Shown: positions 13,353 to 20,383 of the stretch, in pieces
How the letters are laid out: each line of letters begins with the position of its first letter
Numbering within the stretch: the first letter of the stretch is position 1
Source of the DNA: a virus
Direction: 5' to 3' (one strand)
Length of the DNA: 24,217 nucleotides
Virus record (IMG/VR): IMGVR_UViG_3300044825_001069
Coordinates: 1-24,217 of that record
The notes under the pieces: generated by a model
What the model was told of the DNA's origin: nothing
The model's database searches: none
The model's input: the letters and a program-made list of their open reading frames with translations, nothing else
Program-made: the position numbers and the translations under genes

Positions 13353-13881
13353 AGAACCCCCTTCCTTTTTTAATTAATTTTCTTTGTCCTAATTGCCTAA
13401 TATTTTGTTCAGGCATCAACTCTCTTTTATCGTATGAATCATAAAAATCATATTGAACAGAATCGTAAGTAAAATTATCATTGAATAATTTATCTTTTAA
13501 TTTATTCAAATAAGCATTTTTTTTGCTTTGAACATCACCCATTAATTCAGCACGTCTTTTATCACTTACCTCTGTGCTTGTATCTTCGTTATTTTGTCTT
13601 ATTCCGTATTGGCTAACATTAGCACCATGCCATAATAAAAAACGATAGTAAGCACCTAAAACTAAAAAAGGTTTTATATACTCATTAAATAAAGCTGTTA
13701 ATTGTGGCTTAGTTGCAAGGTTATCCATTAAGTCAGTATAAAAAGCATTACTTACCCATGACTCAAATTCTACTTCTTGAGTATCACGAATATGAATATC
13801 TAAGTCAGAATCTTTTATATTCTTACTTATTCTGCAATAAGCATCAAAGTCGCTTTTAATTATTAGTGGTTTGTATGCCAT
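13327..13881 (-). CDS. Head-tail connector-like protein (DUF6712-like)
   Basis: 184 aa, mostly helical, with LDIHIRDTQEVEFESWVSN (27-45) and a Phe/Tyr-rich core helix LFNEYIKPFLVLGAYYRFL. Size, helical content and position right after portal fit the small adaptor/connector proteins of Bacteroidota phages often labelled DUF6712. It ends with a basic, Gly/Cys-containing tail (RKLIKKGRGFCGYPKDCW) that overlaps the next gene. Role inferred from position and fold type. Confidence 0.6.
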   Translation of the reverse strand: MAYKPLIIKSDFDAYCRISKNIKDSDLDIHIRDTQEVEFESWVSNAFYTDLMDNLATKPQLTALFNEYIKPFLVLGAYYRFLLWHGANVSQYGIRQNNEDTSTEVSDKRRAELMGDVQSKKNAYLNKLKDKLFNDNFTYDSVQYDFYDSYDKRELMPEQNIRQLGQRKLIKKGRGFCGYPKDCW

Positions 13882-15067
13882 TGTTAGTATTTAAAGGTTC
13901 ATAACCAGCTATTTCTCTACGTTCATCAACAGTTAAATCTTTTAAGATTTCTTTGTCAATAAACTTAATAGGTTTTAATTGTGTTAATTGAAAATCTAAT
14001 TGTGGAAAACATTGATGTAAGGCATCACTAATTAAACTTTGTAAAACCTTTACACGATTATTAAACAATTCAATGTTATCTGCTATTATATTAGTTGAGA
14101 AACCTACATTACCACCTAAACCAATTAAAAATGGTGGTACTCCAAAGGCTCTTGCTACTTTGTCAGCTACTCTTTTAGTGCTGTTTTCTATTGCATTTAA
14201 AATTCCCTCATTACTTAAAGGTTGGTAAACTGCAAGTTCCTCTTTTGTTTTTGCTTGTAAGATTAATAGTTTTTGTCTTCCACTTGCTCCAGTTTCATCT
14301 TTTACATTACCTGTAAATTGTTCTAAAGTAGCATCTAAATAATCCTGTTGAGTCATTCCGTTTTCATCTTCCTGAGTATTATCATAGTTGCCTACAATGT
14401 TTAAAATGCCACTTGGTAAAAATGAATTTGTAACGCTTTCAAGTTCGTATTTAGAGTTTTCCGAATCTGTATTAATATCTTCTATTGCACTATAAAATGT
14501 AGGAATAGGATAATAATTTTTCATTGGCTTTTTACGGAAGTAATAAAGTATTTCACCAGTATTTTCACCCCACTCCATTACATGTTCACGTAATTGTTCA
14601 GGTGTTATTTCCGCTCCATAAAATGCAGGAAATTCTTTGTCTTTTTCCTTTTTGTATTTTGGAGTTCCAAAGGTATTATTAACTATAAAAGTTCCTCTAT
14701 CTGTTTTTCTTATTTGCTCAAAAGGTACAATTTTAAGTTCACTTACTTTTCCATTTAATCCACGCATAACATACAAAGAAACAGCCTGAAAAGGTGCTAC
14801 ATAACTTGTAATTTCTGCAATAAGTTCGTTGAATGTTTGCTTTTCATTTATCTTAAAATTACCTAACTGCTCATTTACTAAACCATCAGCATAAATATAT
14901 TGAGTAAGTACATCAATACAAGCTGTTGCAGTTCCGCTTTCATCTAATTGTGCTATTAACTTTTGTGGAAAGGCATTGTCTGCACCGTATTTTATTAAGT
15001 CGGTGTTATTGTCTTTATAGATTTTAACTACACGATTTTTATACGTTAAAGTGCGTGGTTTAAACAT
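13856..15067 (-). CDS. Portal protein
   Basis: 403 aa. Features: N-terminal YKNRVVKIYKDNNTDLIKYG, KIVPFEQIRK (115-124 area), a crown-like region with PIPTFYSAIEDI, and the strong C-terminal motif RVADKVARAFGVPPFLIGLG followed by STNIIADNIELFNNRV. The AxAFGVPPxLxG pattern is typical of HK97-type portal proteins. Portal forms the dodecameric channel at the capsid vertex. In most phages it lies beside the terminase and upstream of the protease and capsid genes; here it is downstream of capsid and glycosyltransferase genes, an unusual order. It overlaps the connector gene by 26 nt. Confidence 0.85.
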   Translation of the reverse strand: MFKPRTLTYKNRVVKIYKDNNTDLIKYGADNAFPQKLIAQLDESGTATACIDVLTQYIYADGLVNEQLGNFKINEKQTFNELIAEITSYVAPFQAVSLYVMRGLNGKVSELKIVPFEQIRKTDRGTFIVNNTFGTPKYKKEKDKEFPAFYGAEITPEQLREHVMEWGENTGEILYYFRKKPMKNYYPIPTFYSAIEDINTDSENSKYELESVTNSFLPSGILNIVGNYDNTQEDENGMTQQDYLDATLEQFTGNVKDETGASGRQKLLILQAKTKEELAVYQPLSNEGILNAIENSTKRVADKVARAFGVPPFLIGLGGNVGFSTNIIADNIELFNNRVKVLQSLISDALHQCFPQLDFQLTQLKPIKFIDKEILKDLTVDERREIAGYEPLNTNNGIQTTNN

Positions 15068-15072
15068 GATTT

Positions 15073-15080
15073 CAAATTTA
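15073..15080 (-). promoter_or_regulatory. Possible promoter upstream of portal
   Basis: TAAATTTG on the minus strand (15080-15073) matches TAnnTTTG, but it ends only 5 nt before the portal ATG and no -33 TTG is visible. If used, the mRNA would be nearly leaderless. Low confidence. Confidence 0.25.
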
Positions 15081-15107
15081 AGTTATTATAAATAAGTGTA
15101 AAGATAG

Positions 15108-15713
15108 TTAATATAAATCTTTATAATCAACCCACTTGTTTAATATAGTACTTTGATTAGGTGGGTGTAAAACAAGTTTTTCTTTGCTTTTAAACCATTT
15201 TAATGAAGGCATTAACCCTGCAATATAAGTATCAATTTGTTTTTCCTCTTTTTCTATTTCTTTTAAAATTATTGGAATAGCTTTTTTACTAACTATATAA
15301 CCATAACCGCCCCAACTTGCAAAACATTTGTTTAACATGATTGAGTAATTTACCGTACTTCCTAAAGGTGAGTAACCACCTAAATGTATGCCATCCCAAT
15401 CTTCAGGCAATTCTTTTAAACAATCTTCTAATTTATTTAAAAAGTCATCTGTAAAATCAACGTCATCTTCTAAAATAAAAACACTCTCCAAATTTTCATT
15501 TAAAGAGTGCTGAAGTATTGCCTTATGACTGCGAAGGGTTGCTATTTCAGTCGGCAATAAAAAACCATTATGCTTTATTCCTTTACTTTCGGTTGCCTTC
15601 CACGTTTCCGCTTTGATTCCTGCTCTTTTGGAATTTCTTGCAAATTGTTTTCTCCTATCTCCAGAGGATTGTAAGTTAATGCAATAACATTTTCCGATAT
15701 TTGCTCGAAAGTT
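15108..15713 (-). CDS. GT25-type glycosyltransferase, open only in -1 frame from upstream gene
   Basis: The conserved N-terminus of a GT25 (LPS-biosynthesis type) enzyme is present: KCYCINLQSSGDRRKQFARN, then an AETWKATE segment, NGFLLPTEIATLRSHKAIL, and the catalytic-type acid cluster VFILEDDVDF. Further on come HLGGYSPLG, SWGGYGYIVSKKAI and HPPNQSTI. No ATG, GTG or TTG lies between the last in-frame stop and the CINL strand; the first available start (TTG 15557) is inside the domain and would remove the sugar-nucleotide strand. The frame is exactly -1 to the preceding gene and meets it at an A9 run, so it is probably made as a frameshift fusion of 266 aa (65 + 201). A rare AUU/AUC start or an indel in the A-run are alternatives. 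It should transfer sugar to a phage or host surface target. Confidence 0.65.
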   Translation of the reverse strand, partial: NFRANIGKCYCINLQSSGDRRKQFARNSKRAGIKAETWKATESKGIKHNGFLLPTEIATLRSHKAILQHSLNENLESVFILEDDVDFTDDFLNKLEDCLKELPEDWDGIHLGGYSPLGSTVNYSIMLNKCFASWGGYGYIVSKKAIPIILKEIEKEEKQIDTYIAGLMPSLKWFKSKEKLVLHPPNQSTILNKWVDYKDLY

Positions 15714-15907
15714 TTTTTTTCTTCTTGTAATTGTGCATCGTACAAAGGATTTAATTCAATTAAATGCCCCTGCCCTGAAATAAACATTAAGTTAGCAAAA
15801 TAATCATTGAAGTTTAAATGATTTACCAAAACATCATTTCCTGATTTATCTTTAGTGATTATATCACAATGGATAAATTCTTGCTTAATTCTAAATTTTA
15901 AATTCAT
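15575..15907 (-). CDS. Small virion-associated protein, 110 aa, donor frame for GT25 fusion
   Basis: Starts MNLKFRIKQEFIHCDIITKD and has a compact beta-rich first 60 residues. The zero-frame C-terminus (66-110) ends in a basic tail ESKRKRGRQPKVKE with an AT-hook-like RGRQPK. Codons in this tail (TTC, TCG, CTG, GAG, CGG, AGG, CCG) are richer in G/C than elsewhere, as expected if both frames are under selection. It overlaps the methyltransferase-like gene by 4 nt. It could be a head or glycosylation-cassette accessory protein; family not recognised. Its last 139 nt also encode the GT25 N-terminus in the -1 frame. Confidence 0.6.
   Translation of the reverse strand: MNLKFRIKQEFIHCDIITKDKSGNDVLVNHLNFNDYFANLMFISGQGHLIELNPLYDAQLQEEKKTFEQISENVIALTYNPLEIGENNLQEIPKEQESKRKRGRQPKVKE
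15713..15719 (-). other. Candidate -1 frameshift slippery site A_AAA_AAA
   Basis: Nine A in a row (15720-15712 on the minus strand) are read GAA-AAA-AAA-ACT in the frame of the upstream gene, giving the heptamer A_AAA_AAA in the correct phase. A -1 slip continues AAC-TTT-CGA-GCA into the GT25 frame, which is open to 15108. Polymerase slippage on A9 could give the same product. No downstream stimulatory structure was established. Confidence 0.5.
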
Positions 15908-16476
15908 ACTCTTTTTAAAATAGTTAAACCGTTATTATTTGTATATTGTCTGTAAATATACCATTCTTTATTTGCTTCTAAAAATTCATTTACCGCTGGC
16001 ATCAACCCTGTTTTATTTTCCGTTTGGTAGTTTTCCATGATTTCAGGAGTTTGCCAATCAGTCGGTTCATCAATTGCCCCGTAAGTAGTTGTGTCATGTA
16101 AAACAATATATTTTTTCGCTTTTTTGCCATGTTTAAACAATTCTTTTTTCAGTTGTGAGTAAATGTGTAAGGTATCAATAAAAAGTAAATCTGTAGTCTC
16201 TATATCAATTTTAAGCGTATCTGCTTGTTTAAATTTCCAATTAGGGTAAACCTTTATAGCTTCATCAATATTAGGGTGAACATGCAAATCTATTCCGACT
16301 AAAACACTTGGATTTCTATACATAAATGCCCACGTACTAACAACCGAACGCACCCCCATTTCTGTAATATGTGAACATTCTTTTGCTAAGTCATATAATA
16401 CTGGCAAATGTTCGTTTATATCACTTGGAGTTTTACAAGCCTGATAATAATTGTCTCTAATTAATAGTTGATTCAT
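15904..16476 (-). CDS. Class I methyltransferase-like protein (CmcI/cephalosporin-hydroxylase-like)
   Basis: 190 aa. Rossmann-type motif I ITEMGVRSVVSTWAF (37-51; E39, G41, R43), motif II-like LVGIDLH (59-65), ADTLKIDI (85-92), LLFIDTLHIYSQ (97-108) and KYIVLHDTTTYG (122-133). The E-x-G-x-R start with FIDtlHxY and LHDT is the pattern of the CmcI-type SAM-dependent enzymes found in polysaccharide loci. It lies within the glycosyltransferase cassette, overlapping genes on both sides, so it probably modifies a sugar (O-methylation) or the glycan acceptor. The reaction is not determined. Confidence 0.65.
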   Translation of the reverse strand: MNQLLIRDNYYQACKTPSDINEHLPVLYDLAKECSHITEMGVRSVVSTWAFMYRNPSVLVGIDLHVHPNIDEAIKVYPNWKFKQADTLKIDIETTDLLFIDTLHIYSQLKKELFKHGKKAKKYIVLHDTTTYGAIDEPTDWQTPEIMENYQTENKTGLMPAVNEFLEANKEWYIYRQYTNNNGLTILKRV

Positions 16477-17068
16477 ATTGAGTTTTAATTTCGTTTACTT
16501 GTTCTAAAGGCAAATATTTTTCTATTGCGTGATAGCCTAATGTTCCTAAATGAAATTGTGTTTCACAGCTAAATTTATTTGCAACTTCAACTGGTGCTAA
16601 ATTCAATTTTAAAAAATTACAACCCCACGCAAAAAATATATCTTCATTCATATCATTTTCAGGATTACAAACTTCTAAAACTTTTAACATTGCAGATTTA
16701 TGCCTGAAGCTTAATCCACCATTGCCAACAAAAGGCTGAAAGTTCCAACTTGCTCCAATATAATCGTATTGGTAAAATTCCTCAATACCTTCTCTTAATA
16801 ACCTGCTATCCTCTTGAAATATTAATATATTTTCCTCTTTTATTTTATTCCAAAATTCTTTTGATTTTAAAAGTTTATTATAACCTCTAATATCATTAAC
16901 ATTAACTACATGAAATTCACAATTAAGCATTTCTTGTAAATGCCTATTATCTTCACTGCTAAAAATATAAAGTTTTGTATAATTAGGTAAATAAAATAAA
17001 TGTTCAGTAATTACTTGGTAAAGGCTTAATCTTCTTGTATCTACTATTACTGCAGCTAATTCATGCAT
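16457..17068 (-). CDS. DUF5672-family glycosyltransferase-like protein
   Basis: 203 aa. It shows the DUF5672 order of motifs: AAVIVDTRR (5-13), GYNKLLKSKEFWNKIKEENI (62-81), LIFQEDSRLL (82-91; acid pair likely in place of DxD), YDYIGASW (101-108), VGNGGLSFR (114-122), NEDIFFAW (141-148) and a C-terminal GYHAIEKYL. Proteins with this domain sit in glycan-synthesis clusters and in Bacteroidota phages. Start at 17068 is fixed by an in-frame stop seven codons upstream. The 64-nt gap before it has no clear promoter. Substrate unknown. Confidence 0.75.
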   Translation of the reverse strand: MHELAAVIVDTRRLSLYQVITEHLFYLPNYTKLYIFSSEDNRHLQEMLNCEFHVVNVNDIRGYNKLLKSKEFWNKIKEENILIFQEDSRLLREGIEEFYQYDYIGASWNFQPFVGNGGLSFRHKSAMLKVLEVCNPENDMNEDIFFAWGCNFLKLNLAPVEVANKFSCETQFHLGTLGYHAIEKYLPLEQVNEIKTQYESTIN

Positions 17069-17132
17069 AGTTGTATCGTATATATTTTACATTTCCAAAC
17101 TTCAAAAATACCATCATAAAAATGATAAATAA

Positions 17133-17873
17133 TCATATCAAAGTTTTTTCAAAGTTAGGATGTTTTTTTAAAAATTCAGGTAAATTGTTTTTGTTATATT
17201 TTATAGCATTCCAAAGGTTAATTGAAACTGGATGCAAATCACCAAAGTTATTTTCAGGTGTCCATTTATAAAATATCTTTTCTAAGTAGTCAGCTTTAAT
17301 TTCATTTGCGTGTCCAAAACATGAGTATTTATATTCCATTATTGCTCTACTTTGTGCAGTGCTAAAATGATAAATAGTTAAAGGGCAATTTAAATTCTGT
17401 AATGAATTATGATTGTTTAAATTCTCAATTCTTATTGGTCTAAATCCATCTAAACAAATATGATTAAACGACCTCCAAAAATTAAGATAACCTTTTATGC
17501 CAAAATATCTTTCAGGATGCGTATATGCGTATTTTAAAGCTATTTCTATTTCAGTTGGTTCGAATACCTCATCTGCATCAATAGTCAATATTAAATCAAA
17601 TCCTTGTGAATATTTTTTTGCTACATTTCTATGTATGTTTTCTGCTCCATAAAAATCAGCTTCATCCCAAATTAATTTATTCCCTAAAGTTTCTTCACAT
17701 ACTTTGCGTATATCTTCGGCTTTATCAGGGCATTCTAAAATGGTTTTAAATCCATGCGAAGGTTTATGAACATAACTAACAACCATGCCATCAACGTGGT
17801 CTCTAATTGATAATAAACTTTCCCTTAAATATTCTAAACCATAGTGAATGGTCATAAATCCTAAAACCTTCAT
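17133..17873 (-). CDS. GT2-like (GT-A) glycosyltransferase
   Basis: 246 aa. The N-terminus MKVLGFMTIHYGLEYLRESL followed by LSIRDHVDGMVVSY follows the GT-A pattern of a nucleotide-sugar-binding strand and helix; EADFYGAENIHRNVA (71-85) and LILTIDADEVFEP (94-106) give the D-x-D motif (D99, D101). The rest (GIKGYLNFWRSFNH, GFRPIRIENL, HFSTAQS) fits small phage GT2-like enzymes. No membrane segment, so it acts on a cytoplasmic acceptor. It overlaps the next transferase gene by 4 nt. Confidence 0.75.
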   Translation of the reverse strand: MKVLGFMTIHYGLEYLRESLLSIRDHVDGMVVSYVHKPSHGFKTILECPDKAEDIRKVCEETLGNKLIWDEADFYGAENIHRNVAKKYSQGFDLILTIDADEVFEPTEIEIALKYAYTHPERYFGIKGYLNFWRSFNHICLDGFRPIRIENLNNHNSLQNLNCPLTIYHFSTAQSRAIMEYKYSCFGHANEIKADYLEKIFYKWTPENNFGDLHPVSINLWNAIKYNKNNLPEFLKKHPNFEKTLI

Positions 17874-18793
17874 TTTACTAATTTTAATATATTTTCTACT
17901 TGGTGTTTAAATGTGTTTTTATTTAATACTAATTGTTGTCCGTTGTAAGCAATTTGTTTTCTTTCATCTTCATTTTGTAAATAATAATCAATCTTATTAT
18001 TTAAATCTTCTATTGAATCAAAATAAACTAAATGTTTATAATTTTCATAGTCCTGCTCCATTTCAGGATGCTTATATGACAAACAAAAAGCACCACTGCC
18101 TAATATTCTTAAAAGCCTATCTGAATTATAACGAGGTACATTATAATGACTGCAATTAATAGCCATCTTACAACCACGATACCATTTAGCTTCCTCATGC
18201 TGTGAATTATTTACATTTCCATTTCCTTTTAACCAACCACTACCAAATAAACCAAATGAATTTAATTTATTTTTTAAGTTTTCAGCTATTTCAATTCTAA
18301 ATTGACTAAATGGAAAATAACCAGCCCCATAATTGTTAGCCATAAACAATACCTCATAATTAGTATAACAATCGCCAATGCTATTGTAAATATTTTCATC
18401 ATAACCAATTTCAAGATATTCAGAATCATAACCTAATTTTTGCATTTCTCTTACGTCTTCCATATTACTAAAAGCTGTTAAGTTGACAAAAGGTGCAGCA
18501 TCAACCATCCATTGTGGCACACTATTTCTTTTGTCACCAGTCCAATTAATTACAAAAGCACCATTACTTTTTAAATAATCAAATGTTTGATTTGAAACTA
18601 TATTTTCAGCTTGTATTTGAAAGAAAACAATATCAGGTTTACATTCATTATACTTTTGTAAAATCTTTAGATTTAAGTATTGTTCACCAGTACTTAATTC
18701 AAAGTAATTTTCTTTGCCTAAAACATCTTTAAATGCTTTTTGAAATCCGTTTTCACCTTCGGAAACGCATAAACCTATGTGTAATAATTTCAT
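17870..18793 (-). CDS. CgeB-like GT-B glycosyltransferase
   Basis: 307 aa. The N-terminal half has alternating strands (KLLHIGLCV; PDIVFFQIQAE; GAFVINWTGD); the C-terminal half has the donor-binding pattern of GT-B family 1 relatives: NSDRLLRILGSGAFCLS (about 225-241), PEMEQDYENYKHLVYFDSIE and DERKQIAYNGQQLV. This is the arrangement seen in spore protein CgeB and the glycosyl-transferase-1-2 domain. The ATG overlaps the stop of the upstream transferase gene by 1 nt. It would add a sugar to the same glycan or protein as its neighbours. Confidence 0.78.
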   Translation of the reverse strand: MKLLHIGLCVSEGENGFQKAFKDVLGKENYFELSTGEQYLNLKILQKYNECKPDIVFFQIQAENIVSNQTFDYLKSNGAFVINWTGDKRNSVPQWMVDAAPFVNLTAFSNMEDVREMQKLGYDSEYLEIGYDENIYNSIGDCYTNYEVLFMANNYGAGYFPFSQFRIEIAENLKNKLNSFGLFGSGWLKGNGNVNNSQHEEAKWYRGCKMAINCSHYNVPRYNSDRLLRILGSGAFCLSYKHPEMEQDYENYKHLVYFDSIEDLNNKIDYYLQNEDERKQIAYNGQQLVLNKNTFKHQVENILKLVK

Positions 18794-19578
18794 TAGTGAT
18801 GTGGAAATATAAAATGATATGGTTCGCTTAATCTATCAACTGCCTTATAAGTTCTATGCTGTGATAAATGTAAATGAATTGCATGAATTGTTTTTGAAGG
18901 ATTTAATACATTATAACCTGCTTGTTTTAATTCCCACGCAATTCGGTTGTCACATCCTGCAGTTCCTAAATGGTAATTTCCGTCTTGTATTTTTTTTACT
19001 CCTCCATTAAATACCCATGCATCCTGACTATCTTTCCTATCAAATAAAACAGCAAGTCCATTTTCTTGGTAATCCCAACGGCTTAAAGCATAGCAGTCAT
19101 CTTCACGCATAAAACGAGAAAATAAAATTGTCTCATTAAAATAAATATCACTATTTGCAATCACATTAATGCAATCATGATAATCATTTGTAAGTTCAAA
19201 TATCTGTTTGTATGTTAATCTATCAGTAAGGCTAAAAACTTTATTAAAATGCTTTAAAGAGTGATTTAATTTAGAACATGCATCAAGTTCATTTTGTCTT
19301 TCAGGATTATCTTGTTGGTAGTATTGAACAAATAAATTAAGTGGTTTAAATTCGTATTCACCATTTACGGCTTTTCTAAAATAGTTTTGTGCTTCCAACT
19401 TTATATTGTTTTCTTTTATCCAATTAGTCAAAAGCATTACACCTTCCGTAACACATGATGAACAGTTAACATTTACTACATGATTACAAAGTGTTTTACA
19501 TAATTCCAACAAATCGTTTAATCTTTGTTTTGGATTATCTAAAACTGACTTAACTCTATTTATTAATTCACTATTCAT
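18793..19578 (-). CDS. Glycosyltransferase-like protein with SDIYF and DSQDAW motifs
   Basis: 261 aa. The N-terminal 60 residues are a helical, Cys-bearing part (LCKTLCNHVVNVNCSSC, a possible metal site). The catalytic-type core has HDCINVIANSDIYFNETI (133-150), YALSRWDY, DRKDSQDAWVFNG and DNRIAWELKQAGYNVLNPS, a pattern known from small GT-A-type transferases that handle an acceptor with a DxD-like SDIYF strand. The C-terminus is His-rich (HAIHLHLSQHRTY). It overlaps both neighbours (8 and 1 nt). Precise family and substrate not determined. Confidence 0.65.
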   Translation of the reverse strand: MNSELINRVKSVLDNPKQRLNDLLELCKTLCNHVVNVNCSSCVTEGVMLLTNWIKENNIKLEAQNYFRKAVNGEYEFKPLNLFVQYYQQDNPERQNELDACSKLNHSLKHFNKVFSLTDRLTYKQIFELTNDYHDCINVIANSDIYFNETILFSRFMREDDCYALSRWDYQENGLAVLFDRKDSQDAWVFNGGVKKIQDGNYHLGTAGCDNRIAWELKQAGYNVLNPSKTIHAIHLHLSQHRTYKAVDRLSEPYHFIFPHH

Positions 19579-20311
19579 TTAATAAACCTAATTCTCTTAA
19601 TTTTTTTCTGCTCCAATTTAAACCAGCTTTACCACCCCAAAGCAAATAACTAATCGTGCCACATGCTTTAGTCTCATTTTCATCATAATATGTTTCGGCT
19701 CTGCTTAAATATGAATACATGCGTTGTATTGTATCAATAGTAATTTTTTCTTTTTGTGCTAATTGCTGCGCTCTTACCTTACCTACTTGAGTGGCACATT
19801 TATTATTTACAGCATCATTTAATTCAATACCTCTTTTAGCATTGTTTGAAACACTATCAGGGTAATCATTGTAACTTTCTGCATTCAAATAATTAGTAAA
19901 GTGTAATCCAATAGTATCAATTTGCTTTATAACATCAATGTTATTATCATAATGCTTAGATATTCCTAACTCTTTTATTTTTTCAATCTTTGCTTTATTT
20001 GAGCCTGTTGCATAAACTCTTGAAATAGGAATATTTAAACTCCTTGCAACGCTTAACATACCTGTTCTATTTTGCCTTCCTGAAATTATATACAAATCAC
20101 CTTCGGTACTTTTAGCAAGTTCTTTTCCTTTATCAGTAGTTAATACACCATCAAAGTCGAAAGATATTTTAACTGCTCCGTAAGTTTCTAATTTAGATTG
20201 ACAAACAGCATATCTTTGTTCATTTTCAGGAAATTCACTTTGCATTTGCGAATCACCCATACAACGTTGAATAAATTCGTCGTCGGTTTCTCTTGGTCTT
20301 GGTCGTGGCAT
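19571..20311 (-). CDS. Mosaic phage protein with HAD phosphatase-like insert
   Basis: 246 aa from ATG 20311 (MPRPRPRETDD). A longer frame reaches 20350, but that stretch is a terminator and promoter. Residues 9-41 are a short Cys module (FIQRC, then FPENEQRYAVC) seen in phage head proteins. Residues 47-135 have HAD-like motifs: SFDFDGVLTT (50-59; D52, D54), ISGR (76-79), K106 and YDNNIDVI (121-128). Residues 158-246 follow a phage pattern: KRGIELN, RAQQLAQ, ITIDTIQRMYSYLSR, ISYLLWGGKAGLNWSRKKL. It heads the glycosyltransferase operon. The phosphatase could act on sugar phosphates or be structural; its position beside sugar genes favours a link to glycosylation. Inference. Confidence 0.65.
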   Translation of the reverse strand: MPRPRPRETDDEFIQRCMGDSQMQSEFPENEQRYAVCQSKLETYGAVKISFDFDGVLTTDKGKELAKSTEGDLYIISGRQNRTGMLSVARSLNIPISRVYATGSNKAKIEKIKELGISKHYDNNIDVIKQIDTIGLHFTNYLNAESYNDYPDSVSNNAKRGIELNDAVNNKCATQVGKVRAQQLAQKEKITIDTIQRMYSYLSRAETYYDENETKACGTISYLLWGGKAGLNWSRKKLRELGLLNE

Positions 20312-20326
20312 AATTATAAAGTTTAA

Positions 20327-20334
20327 CAAATATA
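20327..20334 (-). promoter_or_regulatory. Promoter -7 box of glycosyltransferase/portal operon
   Basis: TATATTTG (20334-20327, minus strand) lies directly past the U-tract of the terminator and 15 nt before the ATG at 20311. The predicted start is near 20322, leaving about 10 nt of leader. No clear TTG -33 element; the stem of the terminator occupies that region. Confidence 0.48.
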
Positions 20335-20337
20335 AAT

Positions 20338-20362
20338 AAAAAAGCCCCACATGAGTGAGGCT
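20338..20362 (-). terminator. Intrinsic terminator after virion protein gene
   Basis: Minus-strand stem AGCCTCAC (20362-20355) with GTGGGGCT (20350-20343), loop TCAT, eight pairs including one G-U wobble, followed by T-run 20343-20338 (six T counting the last stem base). It lies 21 nt past the stop of the gene 20384-20950 and closes the capsid transcript. Confidence 0.82.
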
Positions 20363-20383
20363 CTTAATAATAAAATTTTTAGA

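Noticed and set aside
17069-17132. Frameshifted N-terminal extension of the DUF5672 gene
   Set aside because: A short frame (26 codons from an ATG near 17139) runs into it, but no conserved motif is split and an in-frame TAA precedes the annotated ATG, so the simple start is preferred.
20312-20350. Longer N-terminus for the HAD mosaic protein starting with GTG at 20350
   Set aside because: The extra 13 codons overlap the terminator stem, its T-run and the promoter box.
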